Below are positions 1 to 8,472 of a stretch of DNA of 64,000 nucleotides, in pieces. Position 1 is the stretch's first letter. Each line of letters starts with the position of its first letter. Source of the DNA: Chloroflexota bacterium (GTDB lineage Bacteria > Chloroflexota > Dehalococcoidia > Tepidiformales > Tepidiformaceae); NCBI GenBank assembly GCA_026705605.1, contig JAPPAK010000001.1, positions 124,001 through 188,000 of the forward strand, in the 5' to 3' direction. Position numbers and translations under genes: made by a program. The notes under the pieces are model-generated. The model was not told where the DNA came from, searched no databases, and saw only the letters and a program-made list of their open reading frames with translations.

Positions 1-663
1 AGGCTCGGCACCTCCATCGCCCTTATCCCCCAGCGCGACCCCATCCACACCGCCAAGGAAGTCGCCACCCTCGACCAGATCTCCAACGGGCGCGTGGTCC
101 TCGGCATCGGCGCCGGTTGGAACGAGGAGGAGATGGAGGCGCACGGCACCGACCCGAAGACGCGCTTCCGGGTGATGCGCGAGAAGGTCGAGGCCATCAA
201 GACCCTCTGGACGAACGAGGTGGCCGAGTACCACGGCCGCCACGTCGAGGTGCCGCCTACCTGGCAGTGGCCCAAGCCCGTGCAGGACCCCCACCCGCCC
301 ATCCTCATGGGCGGCGCCGGCCCCAACGTCCTCAACCGCGTCGTCAACTACTGCGACGGCTGGCTCCCCGCCGTCCACATGAACTTCACCGAAGACCTGC
401 GCGGGCGCTTCACCCCCGTCGAGGAGTTCCCCGACGAGGTGGCGAAGCTCCAGCGCATGGCCGAGGAGCGTGGCCGCCACCGGCCTCATGTGCAGTGCGG
501 CTCCGAGATCCTGACCCGCATCCCCCTCGGTCAGCTCGAGGAGATCGGCGTCACCCGTCTCATGGTGGGCGTCGGCGGAGGCGGTCTCGATGCCGTCGAT
601 GACGACGGCGTCCGGCCCGCCCTCGAGCAGGCCCGCGAGCGCGTCGACGCCCTGACCGGCTAG
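1..663 (+). CDS. Luciferase-like (F420/FMN-dependent) monooxygenase, 5' end cut by window
   Basis: The reading frame is open from base 1, so the N-terminal part lies outside the window; 220 codons are visible. The protein belongs to the bacterial luciferase-like TIM-barrel oxidoreductases, which use reduced FMN or F420. Family marks are the LDQISNGRVVLGIGAGW stretch early in the visible part, followed by the helix that starts RFRVMREKVEAI and the VVNYCDGW strand. It is a tandem duplicate of the gene that follows after 42 bases; the two are nearly identical at DNA level over long stretches but diverge at the C-terminus. Substrate cannot be told from sequence. Confidence 0.9.
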   Translation, partial: RLGTSIALIPQRDPIHTAKEVATLDQISNGRVVLGIGAGWNEEEMEAHGTDPKTRFRVMREKVEAIKTLWTNEVAEYHGRHVEVPPTWQWPKPVQDPHPPILMGGAGPNVLNRVVNYCDGWLPAVHMNFTEDLRGRFTPVEEFPDEVAKLQRMAEERGRHRPHVQCGSEILTRIPLGQLEEIGVTRLMVGVGGGGLDAVDDDGVRPALEQARERVDALTG

Positions 664-667
664 CCGC

Positions 668-673
668 TACCTT
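668..673 (+). promoter_or_regulatory. Possible -10 element TACCTT
   Basis: TANNNT hexamer 38 bases before the ATG at 706, in the short gap between two duplicated genes. No convincing -35 is visible. It matches a pattern seen before many plus-strand genes of this window; weak on its own. Confidence 0.3.
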
Positions 674-705
674 CCACTCCGCCACCAGACACCGGGAGGT
701 CACTC

Positions 706-1590
706 ATGGAATTCGGCCTGAACTACGCCCCCATGCACTTCAACGCGAGCATCGTCAACGTCGCCCGCGAGGCCGAGCGCGTCGGCTTCGAGTGCCTCGG
801 CGTACCCGAGCACTCGCACATGCCCCTCGCCACGGACTTCCCCCTCGCGGCGGAGACGCCCATGGGCTACAAGAGCATGTTCGACCCCTTCGTCTCCCTG
901 GCCGCGGCCGCCGCCGTCACGGAGAAGCTCAAGGTCATCACCAGCCTTGCCCTCGTTCCCCAGCGCGACACCATCCACACCGCCAAGGAAGTCGCCACCC
1001 TCGACCAGATCTCCAACGGGCGCGTCGTCTTCGGCATCGGCGCCGGCTGGAACATCGAGGAGATGGAGGCGCACGGCGTCGACCCCTCCACCCGCTTCCG
1101 CCTCATGCGCGAGAAGGTTGAGGCCATGAAGACCCTCTGGACGAACGAGGTGGCCGAGTACCACGGGCGCCTCGTCGACATTCCCCCCACCTGGCAGTGG
1201 CCCAAGCCCGTCCAGGACCCGCACCCGCCGATCATCCTCGGCGGCGCCGGCCCAACCGTCCTCAACCGCGTCGTCAACTACTGCGACGGCTGGATGCCCG
1301 CCATCCACATGCGCTTCACCGAGGACCTGCGTGGCCGCTTCACCCCGATCGAGGAGTTCGCCGACGAGGCGGCGAAGCTGCAGCGGTTGGCCGAGGAGCA
1401 GGGCAAGCCCAGGCCCCAGATCCAGTGCAGCACGGCCGTCCTCTCGCGCATGCCCCTCGGGCAGCTCGAGGAGATCGGCGTCACCCGCCTGATGATGGGC
1501 CGCGAGGACTTCCTCGGGAATCTCCAGGACGAGGACGTTCCCTCCGCCATGGAGAAGATGCGCGAGGACCTCGACAAGCTGATCGCCTAG
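706..1590 (+). CDS. Luciferase-like (F420/FMN-dependent) monooxygenase
   Basis: Complete 294-residue luciferase-like TIM-barrel oxidoreductase. The start has a GGGAGGT ribosome site 6 bases upstream. The N-terminal MEFGLNYAPM, the central LDQISNGRVVFGIGAGW segment and the VVNYCDGWMP strand are typical of the F420/FMN-dependent class. It is a tandem copy of the preceding truncated gene. Its TAG stop overlaps the stop codon of the convergent next gene within a CTAG palindrome. Likely a flavin-dependent oxygenase or reductase acting in the cytoplasm; substrate unknown. Confidence 0.92.
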   Translation: MEFGLNYAPMHFNASIVNVAREAERVGFECLGVPEHSHMPLATDFPLAAETPMGYKSMFDPFVSLAAAAAVTEKLKVITSLALVPQRDTIHTAKEVATLDQISNGRVVFGIGAGWNIEEMEAHGVDPSTRFRLMREKVEAMKTLWTNEVAEYHGRLVDIPPTWQWPKPVQDPHPPIILGGAGPTVLNRVVNYCDGWMPAIHMRFTEDLRGRFTPIEEFADEAAKLQRLAEEQGKPRPQIQCSTAVLSRMPLGQLEEIGVTRLMMGREDFLGNLQDEDVPSAMEKMREDLDKLIA

Positions 1591-2099
1591 GCCTGCGGCG
1601 CCGCGATCTCGATGCCGCCCAGCGCCTTCGCCGTCTCCTGGCAGGTCGAGACATAGGCGGCCGCCCCCACGCCGCCCTCCACCATCGCTTCGCCCACCGC
1701 CCGCATCATCGTGGCGAACACGCAGAAGCGCAGGCCCTCGCGGGCCTGCCACGCCCGCGACACCTCGTCGCGCTCGTGCATCGCCCGCAGCTCCGAGGGC
1801 AGGTAGAGCCCCGAGCCCTGCGCCAGCCGGTGCGTCGCCAGCACGGCGTGTGCCCGCGGGTCCACGTGCGAGCTGTGCGGGAACGTCTGCGCGTTCACGA
1901 TCGGGAACCGCTCGAAGGCGTCCATCATCCACGACTCCGAACGCTTCTCCGCCACCTCCGCCGCCTGCACCGCCGCGTCCGCGTCCTCCAGCTCCGTCCC
2001 CATCGCCGCCTCGTCCCCCAGCCGCTCCTCCAGGAAACCCAGCACGCCCTCGCCGCCCGACTCCTCCAGCCTCGCCTCCAGCTCCCCCAGTAGCGTCAC
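1587..2099 (-). CDS. Hypothetical protein following a luciferase-like gene
   Basis: A 170-residue protein from a GTG start. I do not recognise the family. It is largely helical, rich in Glu and Ala, and soluble, with no signal peptide or membrane segment; conserved-looking patches are FPIVNAQTFPHSSHVDPRAHA and WQAREGLRFCVFATMMRA. It lies 21 bases downstream of the luciferase-like gene 2121-3053 on the same strand and in the same frame, separated only by that gene's TAG, so the two are probably co-transcribed. An earlier start is impossible because the TAG closes the frame. Confidence 0.6.
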   Translation of the reverse strand: MTLLGELEARLEESGGEGVLGFLEERLGDEAAMGTELEDADAAVQAAEVAEKRSESWMMDAFERFPIVNAQTFPHSSHVDPRAHAVLATHRLAQGSGLYLPSELRAMHERDEVSRAWQAREGLRFCVFATMMRAVGEAMVEGGVGAAAYVSTCQETAKALGGIEIAAPQA

Positions 2100-2120
2100 C
2101 GTCTCGTACCCCGCTTCGCG

Positions 2121-3053
2121 CTACAGGTCGCGCGCTGGCCCGGCCACCTCGGAGGCGAGGTATTCGGGCACCTCGTCGGAGTCGAAATCGAACTGCTGGA
2201 ACTCGATCTCGTCCAGCCCCAGCTCCGCCAGCCGCCCAAGGGTGTCGATGACCTCGTCCGTCGTCCCCCCGACCGTCGCCGCCGGGCCGGCGGCGGCTCC
2301 GCCCAGCCCCTTGCTCGTGAGCACGGCCCCGATGTGCTGGATCGCGGCCTCGTTCGGGCCCACCAGGCCGAAGCTCATCATCGAACGCTTGATGCTGGCC
2401 GGGTCGCGCCCCACCGCCTCGCAGTGCTGCTCCAGCACCTCGCACTTGTGGCGGTAGTCATCGAGCGGCATGGCGGGCGTGTTCCACTCATCCGCGAACT
2501 CCGCCACGAGCCTCAGCGTCCGCCGCTCCCCGCTGCCCCCGATCAGGATCGGTGGGCGGCCCGACTCGGGCTTGGGCAGCGCGTTCGCATTTTCGAGCCG
2601 GTAGTGCGTCCCCTCGTACGAGGCCGCGCCCTCCGACCAGAGCGCCTTCATCACCTCGATCGCCTCCGTCAGCCGGTCGAAGCGCTCCTTCGTGGGCGGA
2701 AAGTCGAGCCCGTAGGCGGCGTGCTCGCCCACGTTCCAGCCCGCGCCGATCCCCATCACGAAGCGCCCCCCGCTGAGCAGGTCGATCTGCGCCGCCATCC
2801 GCCCCAGGTTCGATGGGTGCCGGAACGTGATCGGCGTCACCAGGGGCCCGAACCGGATGGACTGCGTCTCCGCTGCCGCCAGCGTGAACGAGAGGTACGG
2901 GTCGAGGCTGTCCTGCTGGTGCGTGGGCAGCATGAAGAAGTGGTCCGAGCGGAACACCGTGGGGAACCCAAGCCGCTCCGCTGTCGCGAGCATGCGCCGC
3001 CAGTTCTGCCAGTTCAGGCCGTGCTGGCCCTCCACCATCAACCCGACATCCAT
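2121..3053 (-). CDS. Luciferase-like (F420/FMN-dependent) monooxygenase
   Basis: A 310-residue luciferase-like TIM-barrel oxidoreductase starting MDVGLMVEGQHGLNW. The segments IDLLSGGRFVMGIGAGWN, RPPILIGGSGERRTLRLV and VAEFADEWN match the F420-dependent LLM class in order. It differs strongly from the duplicated pair at the left edge and so is a separate subfamily. It is followed on the same strand by an uncharacterised 170-residue gene. The C-terminal tail is acidic. Substrate unknown; it may act in oxidative degradation like its neighbours. Confidence 0.92.
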   Translation of the reverse strand: MDVGLMVEGQHGLNWQNWRRMLATAERLGFPTVFRSDHFFMLPTHQQDSLDPYLSFTLAAAETQSIRFGPLVTPITFRHPSNLGRMAAQIDLLSGGRFVMGIGAGWNVGEHAAYGLDFPPTKERFDRLTEAIEVMKALWSEGAASYEGTHYRLENANALPKPESGRPPILIGGSGERRTLRLVAEFADEWNTPAMPLDDYRHKCEVLEQHCEAVGRDPASIKRSMMSFGLVGPNEAAIQHIGAVLTSKGLGGAAAGPAATVGGTTDEVIDTLGRLAELGLDEIEFQQFDFDSDEVPEYLASEVAGPARDL

Positions 3054-3129
3054 GCTCCGCCTCCCGCGCGCTCGTGCGGTTCTTCGTTCCTGCTGGCCAT
3101 CGCCGGTTCCGGCTCCGCCGGAGCCTGCG

Positions 3130-3504
3130 CTAGACGACGATCTTGCGGTGCGCGAACTTCCACTCGCCGTCGACGCGCGAGAGCTGGTCCTCGTACATCG
3201 CGGTGAAGACGGTCGCGTTCCCGTCCGTGTTGATCAGGTTCAGGTACGACTTCATGGTCGCGCTGTCGCCCTCGCCGCAAATGACGAGGTTGCTCACGTG
3301 GTGGCGTACCGTCGGCATCCCCGTGTTCACGCCCTGGGCGAACTGGAGGAGGGCGTCTCGCCCCTGCGAGGTGCCCTGCGGCGCCTCGATCGCGCCGTCC
3401 GCCGTGAACGTGTCCGCCCACGCCTCTGCATCGTGCGAGTCGGTCGCGTGGCAGTAGCGTGCGCTCAGATCCATGATCGCCAGTTGGTCGTCTGCTGAGA
3501 GCAT
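3130..3504 (-). CDS. SnoaL-like (NTF2 fold) protein
   Basis: A 124-residue protein with the NTF2/SnoaL-like alpha+beta cone fold: N-terminal helices with DLSARYCHATDSHDAEAWA, then TFTADGAIEAPQGTSQGRDA, and a terminal sheet ending WKFAHRKIVV. Families of this type act as small isomerases, dehydratases or ligand-binding proteins. The ATG was chosen over much longer in-frame readings because it matches the family length. It sits between two luciferase-like genes, suggesting a shared pathway. Confidence 0.85.
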   Translation of the reverse strand: MLSADDQLAIMDLSARYCHATDSHDAEAWADTFTADGAIEAPQGTSQGRDALLQFAQGVNTGMPTVRHHVSNLVICGEGDSATMKSYLNLINTDGNATVFTAMYEDQLSRVDGEWKFAHRKIVV

Positions 3505-3607
3505 TCCTTGCCTCTTTCTCTTGCTGTTCCGGCGTTGCGGGGCGCCCCGCCGGGGAGCGCGATGCTCGCAGGTCGCCCCCCGCCCGTCAATCGAACCGGC
3601 TGTGCTG

Positions 3608-3613
3608 TAAGGT
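3608..3613 (+). promoter_or_regulatory. Possible -10 element TAAGGT
   Basis: TANNNT hexamer 41 bases before the ATG at 3649, in the divergent gap between a SnoaL-like gene and a luciferase-like gene. No clear -35. Confidence 0.35.
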
Positions 3614-3648
3614 TCGCCGGAGCCCCATCCGGGGCTGGGAGTGGCACG

Positions 3649-4572
3649 ATGGTCAACTTCGGGGTGTTCATGTTCTGCACGGCAAACACGATGCAACCCG
3701 CGGACCTCGCGATCGCTGCCGAGGACCTCGGCTTCGAGTCCCTCTACTTCCCCGAGCACACCCACATCCCCATGCGCCGCTGGAACGGCGAGCCCCCCGA
3801 CCGCTACGGCACCGTCACCCTCAACCGCGAGGGCATCCGCCCCTACGGCCGCCCCTCCGACTCCGACACGTTCACCTTCGCCGAGGAGTACATCAGCCTC
3901 TACGACCCCTTCATCGCCATCGCCAACGCCGCCGCCGTCACCACAGAGCTCAACTTCGGCACGGCCATCTCGCTCATCAACCAGCACGACGTCATCACCT
4001 TCGCCCGCGAGCTCGCCTCCCTCGACCGCATCTCCCAGGGACGTCTCTCTATCGGCTTCGGCGGCGGCTGGTTCCCCGACGAGATGGCCGACCACGGCAT
4101 CCCCTTCGAGCACCGCTGGCAGATCGCGCGCGAGCGCATCGAGGCCATGCGCGTGCTCTGGACGAAGAAGGAGTGTGAGTACCACGGCGAGTTCGTCGAC
4201 TTCGACAAGTGCTGGATGGACATGAAGCCGATGCGACGTGGCGGCCCGCCCTTCCTCCTCGGCACGAACTCGAAACCCGCCCACCGCCGCGTCGTCGAGT
4301 ACTGCGACGGCTGGCTCGCCCCGCCGGGGACGCCCGCCATGCTCCAGGAAGGCATCGAACGCATACGCCGCATCGCCGACGAGAAGGGCCGTGCGATGGA
4401 CACCATCGACCTCAACGTGCTTGGCCCCGTCACCGACGAGGCGCACGCCGAGAGCCTTATTGAGATGGGCTTCGACCGGCTCATCATGTGGCTTCACATC
4501 GGCACGCCCACCGACGTCATCCCCCAACTCAAGAAGTACGCGCGAATCAAGGCCGCCTTCAAAGGGGCCTGA
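3649..4572 (+). CDS. Luciferase-like (F420/FMN-dependent) monooxygenase
   Basis: A 307-residue luciferase-like oxidoreductase. The ATG at 3649 (MVNFGVFMFCTANTMQPADL) was chosen because the true first beta strand begins there and an in-frame upstream extension looks non-coding. Central LDRISQGRLSIGFGGGW, the RIEAMRVLWTKKECEYHGE segment and VVEYCDGWLAPPG are family marks. It is followed after 26 bases by an enoyl-CoA hydratase on the same strand, so an operon is likely. A longer loop after TFAEEYISLYDPF is as in the two left-edge paralogs. Confidence 0.92.
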   Translation: MVNFGVFMFCTANTMQPADLAIAAEDLGFESLYFPEHTHIPMRRWNGEPPDRYGTVTLNREGIRPYGRPSDSDTFTFAEEYISLYDPFIAIANAAAVTTELNFGTAISLINQHDVITFARELASLDRISQGRLSIGFGGGWFPDEMADHGIPFEHRWQIARERIEAMRVLWTKKECEYHGEFVDFDKCWMDMKPMRRGGPPFLLGTNSKPAHRRVVEYCDGWLAPPGTPAMLQEGIERIRRIADEKGRAMDTIDLNVLGPVTDEAHAESLIEMGFDRLIMWLHIGTPTDVIPQLKKYARIKAAFKGA

Positions 4573-4598
4573 GCCCCACCTCCACCAGGAGCAGCACC

Positions 4599-5369
4599 AT
4601 GCCCATCCACGTCGACATCAAGGACCACATCGCCGTCGTGACGCTGGACAACCCCCCGGTGAACGCCCTCGCGCCCGACTGGGACGTCATGGGCATCTTC
4701 GATTCCCTCGCCGACAACCTCGACGTGCGCGTGGCTGTGCTCACGGCCACCGGCGACCGCGCCTTCTGCGCCGGCGCCGACATCAAGGCGCGCGCGAACC
4801 GCGATCCCGACGCGCCCCCGCCTCCCAGCGGCACCGGCAACCGCCGCATGCGCGAGATGCTCTACTCGATCCAGGAGTGCGCCGTGCCCGTCATCGGCGC
4901 CATCAACGGCCCCGCCCTCGGCGGCGGCCTCGCCCTCGCCGCCTCCTGCGACTACCTCATCGCCTCGGAGAAGGCCACCTTCGGCCTCCCCGAGATCGAT
5001 GTCGGACTGCTCGGCGGCGCCCGCCACTTCATGCGGCTCCTCACGAACTGGGGCCTGGTGCGCCGCCTGCACTACACCGCCGAACGCCTCAGTGCGCGCG
5101 AGGCGCTTGAGCTCGGCATGGTCGTGAAGGTGGTGCCTCACGACCAGCTCATGGAGGCCGCCATGGAGGACGCCCGCCTGATCGCGTCCAAGATGCCCCT
5201 CGGCATCCGGCTCGCCAAGGAGAGCCTCCACATGATCGAGAACATGGACGTGAAGAACGGCTACCGTTTCGAGCAGACCCGCACGGCCATCCTCACCAAG
5301 ACCGAGGATGCTGCCGAGGCTCGCAAGGCCTTCGTCGAGCGCCGCCCGCCCGAGTTCACCGGGCGCTAG
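4599..5369 (+). CDS. Enoyl-CoA hydratase/isomerase (crotonase fold)
   Basis: A 256-residue crotonase-superfamily protein. The oxyanion-hole signatures are visible: FCAGADIKARAN near residue 60 and INGPALGGGLALAASCDYLI near residue 105, followed by FGLPEIDVGLLGG. Such enzymes add water to trans-2-enoyl-CoA or perform related isomerisations in the cytoplasm. The gene has a CAGGAG site before the ATG and follows a luciferase-like gene, so it may act on a product of that enzyme. Its stop shares a CTAG palindrome with the convergent vapC. Confidence 0.93.
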   Translation: MPIHVDIKDHIAVVTLDNPPVNALAPDWDVMGIFDSLADNLDVRVAVLTATGDRAFCAGADIKARANRDPDAPPPPSGTGNRRMREMLYSIQECAVPVIGAINGPALGGGLALAASCDYLIASEKATFGLPEIDVGLLGGARHFMRLLTNWGLVRRLHYTAERLSAREALELGMVVKVVPHDQLMEAAMEDARLIASKMPLGIRLAKESLHMIENMDVKNGYRFEQTRTAILTKTEDAAEARKAFVERRPPEFTGR

Positions 5370-5758
5370 CTCCCCGTGTAGACCTCCAGTTCGGTGTGGC
5401 GGGCCAGCGCATCGAAGTCCCTGTCCTCGTGCAGGACCGGCACGCCGTTGCGTATCGCGACCGCAGCGACGAGGCAGTCCAGCATCTTGCGGACCGTTGC
5501 TCCTTCCCTGCGGCACCGCCGGTAGAGCGCAGCGGCATCGTCGTAGTCGGTCCTGTAGATCGGCAGCAGGGTGGCTCGTGCGAGCATCTCCCGGAGGCCC
5601 TGTAGGTGCTTCTCGTCTTTCGCGCCTGCGAGAACTTCCATCTGCACCGCCTCGCAGGTAGTCAGGTCGCCGTCCAACAGCTGGTCAACGAGGTCGCACA
5701 CTGGCGAGCCCGTATCCCGCAGGAACTCTATCCAGGCCGAAGTGTCAGCAAGAATCAC
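5366..5758 (-). CDS. vapC: VapC-type PIN-domain ribonuclease toxin
   Basis: A 130-residue PIN-domain protein: ILADTSAWIEFLRD at the N-terminus carries the first acidic metal ligand, CEAVQMEVLAGA the second, and LDCLVAAVAIRNGVPVLHEDRDFDAL the C-terminal acidic cluster. VapC toxins cut specific RNAs. The ATG overlaps the stop of the antitoxin gene by 4 bases (ATGA), the usual coupling for these pairs. Confidence 0.92.
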   Translation of the reverse strand: MILADTSAWIEFLRDTGSPVCDLVDQLLDGDLTTCEAVQMEVLAGAKDEKHLQGLREMLARATLLPIYRTDYDDAAALYRRCRREGATVRKMLDCLVAAVAIRNGVPVLHEDRDFDALARHTELEVYTGS

Positions 5759-5958
5759 GGAATCCGGCTGGTGCGCATCTCATCAAGGTCACCCACCCAG
5801 CCGCTGCCGCGCATGGCTCGCGCCTCTTCAAGGGAGGCCTTCTCCCCAGCCACCGAGCGCAGGGCAAAGTTGATCGCCTCGCGCTTCGTCTTGAGCCCGT
5901 AGCGCCGCATGATTTCGGCGCAGGCCTGCTCGTCGATGTCCACGTTCGTGCGTGCCAT
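5755..5958 (-). CDS. vapB: VapB-family antitoxin
   Basis: A 67-residue antitoxin of the VapB/DUF2191 type with an N-terminal ribbon-helix-helix: MARTNVDIDEQACAEIMRR then GLKTKREAINFALRSV. The C-terminal tail should wrap the VapC active site. The ATG at 5958 was preferred over a TTG six codons upstream because it matches the family's N-terminus. No ribosome site precedes it, and the -10 placement suggests a leaderless mRNA. It is the first gene of the pair and probably represses its own promoter. Confidence 0.88.
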   Translation of the reverse strand: MARTNVDIDEQACAEIMRRYGLKTKREAINFALRSVAGEKASLEEARAMRGSGWVGDLDEMRTSRIP

Positions 5959-5976
5959 ACACCAAGTATACACCAA
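5958..5976 (-). promoter_or_regulatory. vapBC promoter/operator with 11-bp direct repeats
   Basis: On the plus strand TACACCAA occurs at 5958-5965 and again at 5969-5976, spaced by 11 bases or about one helical turn, as expected for paired ribbon-helix-helix dimers. On the minus strand TATACT (5970-5965) is a good -10 whose start site would fall on the A of the vapB ATG, giving a leaderless transcript. Repressor binding would cover this -10. Confidence 0.55.
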
Positions 5977-6001
5977 AGGGACACCACTCGGACCGCTCGC
6001 C

Positions 6002-7219
6002 CTACCAGATGACCTCTTCCGCCACCAGCCGCTCGTACTCCTCCGTGCTCAGCCCCAGCAGGCCCGTGCAGACCTCCTCGCTGTGCTGCCCGAAGAGCGG
6101 CGCCGGACCGTAGTCGTACGTCTCGATGTCGCTGTAGCGTCCCGGTAGCCCTGCGATCTTGCGCAGGCCCACTTCGGGGTGGTCCATCTTGACGTACAGG
6201 TCGCGGTCGGCCATGCCCTCGTCCTCGAGCAGCTCGTGCGGGTCGAGGCAGGGCGCCGCAGCGACGCCCGCCGCCTGCAGCGTGTGCATCACCTCGTAGT
6301 GCGACCGTTCCCGCGTCCAGGCTGTGATCGCCGCGTCGATCTCGTCGTGGGCGGCCCGCCGCCCCTCCGCGCTCGCGAAGCGCTTGTCGCCGGCCCACTC
6401 CGGCTTGCCGATCGCCCCCGCCAGCCCTTGCCACGCCTCGTCACTCTCCACCTCGATCGAAGCCCACTTGTCGTCGCCCGAGCAGCGGTACACGCCCCGA
6501 GGCGCGTTCTGCGGCGAGCGGTTCCCCGGGCGCGGCGGCTCCCGACCGTTCATGGCGAACTCCATGATGCCCTCGGGGATCATTGTCGAGACGATGGCCG
6601 CCATCGAGAGGTCCACGTATTGCCCCTCGCCCGTGCGGTTGCGAGCGTGCAGCGCCGAGAGCGCCGTGAACGCCATCACCGTCCCGATCATGAAGTCCGG
6701 ATAGAGGCCGCCCAGCCCCGAGGGCGCCCCGCCCTCGTAGCCCGTCAGGTGCGGCAGCCCCGCGTACGCCTGCACGTTCGGACCCCACCCCGTGGCCGCG
6801 TGGTCAGGACCGACCTGCCCCAGCGGCGAGGTCGCGATCATGACGATTCCCGGGTTGATCGCCTTCAGTGTTTCGTACCCCAGTCCCATCTTCTCCATCA
6901 CGCCGGCCGCGTAGTTCTCCATCACGATGTCGCTCTGCCGCACGAGCTCCTTTGCCAGCTCGAGCCCGCGCGGTGTCGCCAGGTTCAGGCGCAGGCTCTT
7001 GCGGCTGAAGTTGAGCGAGTTGAATACCGCCCCCCGATTGATGCCCGGCTGCCCGTCCGCCCCCGCCCCCAGGTTCTGGCGGTGGAAGTCGAGCCGGCTC
7101 TGCGATTCGATGCGGATCACCTCCGCCCCCAGGCTCCCCAGCCAGGCCGTCGCGTACGGACCCGCCAGGATCCAGCCGAAGTCGGCCACGCGAACGCCTT
7201 CCAGCGGCCGGTTGTTCAT
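6002..7219 (-). CDS. CaiB/BaiF family CoA transferase (type III)
   Basis: A 405-residue type III CoA transferase. These enzymes move CoA between carboxylic acids through an enzyme-bound aspartyl anhydride. Family signatures are VADFGWILAGPYATAWLGSLGAEVIRIE at the start (N-terminal Rossmann-like part, quoted as two adjacent strands), then LKAINPGIVMIATSP and the GGLYPDFMIGTVMAF segment containing the likely catalytic Asp. It overlaps the upstream CoA transferase gene by 4 bases (ATGA), so the two are translationally coupled and may form a heteromer or act in sequence. Confidence 0.92.
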   Translation of the reverse strand: MNNRPLEGVRVADFGWILAGPYATAWLGSLGAEVIRIESQSRLDFHRQNLGAGADGQPGINRGAVFNSLNFSRKSLRLNLATPRGLELAKELVRQSDIVMENYAAGVMEKMGLGYETLKAINPGIVMIATSPLGQVGPDHAATGWGPNVQAYAGLPHLTGYEGGAPSGLGGLYPDFMIGTVMAFTALSALHARNRTGEGQYVDLSMAAIVSTMIPEGIMEFAMNGREPPRPGNRSPQNAPRGVYRCSGDDKWASIEVESDEAWQGLAGAIGKPEWAGDKRFASAEGRRAAHDEIDAAITAWTRERSHYEVMHTLQAAGVAAAPCLDPHELLEDEGMADRDLYVKMDHPEVGLRKIAGLPGRYSDIETYDYGPAPLFGQHSEEVCTGLLGLSTEEYERLVAEEVIW

Positions 7220-8463
7220 CGCGACGCCTCCCCCGTGGCCCCCGACGCCGCCAGCGCCGACAGCTCCTCCTCCGACCGCCCCATCTCCCCGCAGACCACC
7301 TCCCGCGTGTGCTCCCCGAGCAGCGGCGCGGGCCGCCGCACGGCCCAGGGCGTGCTTGAGTAGATGCCCGCCGCGCCCGGCTGCCGCTGCGTCCCCGCCT
7401 CCGGGTGGTCTACGTCGACGAAGAAGTCTCGCGCCGCGTACTGCCGCGAGTTCAGTACCTCCTCCATCGTATTCACGGGGAAGCAGGCCACGTTCCGGGC
7501 CAGCGCCATCTCGTAGATCTCCTGCTTCGTGTGCTCCATCAGCCACTCGACCGTCAGCGGCTCGACCACGTCCGCGTTCTGCACGCGCCCCATCGTCGTC
7601 GCGAACGCTTCGCTCACCGCCCAGTCGGGGCTGCCCATCATGTCGACCACCGCGCGCCACCAGTGGTCCATCAGGAACGGCGCGAACGAGACGTGCCCGT
7701 CCTTGCACGGCATCACCCAGGGGAAGTTCGCCTTCTCCCGCGAGATCTTCGGCTCGTGTCCGTAGCCGATGCTCGCGATGGGCATGCGCGTCATCGCCGC
7801 CACCGACTCCATCGCCGAGACGTCGAGCAGCTGTCCCGCGCCGTACGTGCTCCGGTGGAACACCGCTATCAGCGCCATGATCGCCGCCGTCCAGCCCGTC
7901 AGGTAGTCGCCCTGGTCACCGCCGTCGACGAGTGGCGGGAACGCCTCCGAATCCGTGATCTCGTTGTACGGCGTCTCCCGCCCCATGCCCCCGATGTGGA
8001 AGGCCGTGAAGGCCGACCCCTGGTAGTTGCGGTACGGCCCCGTGAGCCCGAACGGGCTCGAGCAGACCATGATCAGGCCCGAGTTCCGCGCGCTCAGCGT
8101 CTCGTAGTCGAGCCCCAGCTCGCCGTAGGCAGTGGGGGGCAGGTCGGCGATGAAGATGTCGGCGCCCGCCGCCAGCTCGCGCAGCACCTCGCGCCCCGCC
8201 TCGTCCTCGATGTCGAGGGCGACGCCGCGCTTGTTCGTGTTCAGGTAGAGGAAGCGCCCGCTCTTCTCCGGATGCGGCTCGTCGTTCGGGAAGGGACCGT
8301 GCGTCCGGCTCCGGTCGCCCCCAGGGGGCTCGACCTTCACGACGTCCGCGCCAAGGTCGGCGAACGCCTTCCCGCAGAACGGCCCCGTCACTCCCTGCGC
8401 GTACTCGACGACGCGCAGGTCGCTCAGTGCCCCGTCAGCCGTGTCGCCTTCTCCGGTCGCCAC
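7216..8463 (-). CDS. CaiB/BaiF family CoA transferase (type III)
   Basis: A 415-residue type III CoA transferase: LRVVEYAQGVTGPFCGKAF and GADVVKVEPPGGDRSR at the N-terminus, LSARNSGLIMVCSSPFG, and GGDQGDYLTGWTAAIMALIA with the likely catalytic Asp. Only moderately similar to the coupled downstream paralog. It is preceded by a DUF5343-like gene 9 bases upstream on the same strand. Probably activates or exchanges CoA on a catabolic acid. Confidence 0.92.
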   Translation of the reverse strand: MATGEGDTADGALSDLRVVEYAQGVTGPFCGKAFADLGADVVKVEPPGGDRSRTHGPFPNDEPHPEKSGRFLYLNTNKRGVALDIEDEAGREVLRELAAGADIFIADLPPTAYGELGLDYETLSARNSGLIMVCSSPFGLTGPYRNYQGSAFTAFHIGGMGRETPYNEITDSEAFPPLVDGGDQGDYLTGWTAAIMALIAVFHRSTYGAGQLLDVSAMESVAAMTRMPIASIGYGHEPKISREKANFPWVMPCKDGHVSFAPFLMDHWWRAVVDMMGSPDWAVSEAFATTMGRVQNADVVEPLTVEWLMEHTKQEIYEMALARNVACFPVNTMEEVLNSRQYAARDFFVDVDHPEAGTQRQPGAAGIYSSTPWAVRRPAPLLGEHTREVVCGEMGRSEEELSALAASGATGEASR

Positions 8464-8472
8464 CGCCTGCGA

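Noticed and set aside
2100-2123. Fusion of the luciferase-like gene at 2121 with the following 170-residue gene through its TAG
   Set aside because: They share a frame, but there is no sign of stop-codon recoding, and the luciferase-like protein already has its normal length.
700-2445. Long frame of 581 codons on the minus strand opposite the luciferase-like gene
   Set aside because: High-GC shadow: low-complexity Gly/Arg/Ala product with no domain, antisense to a clear gene.
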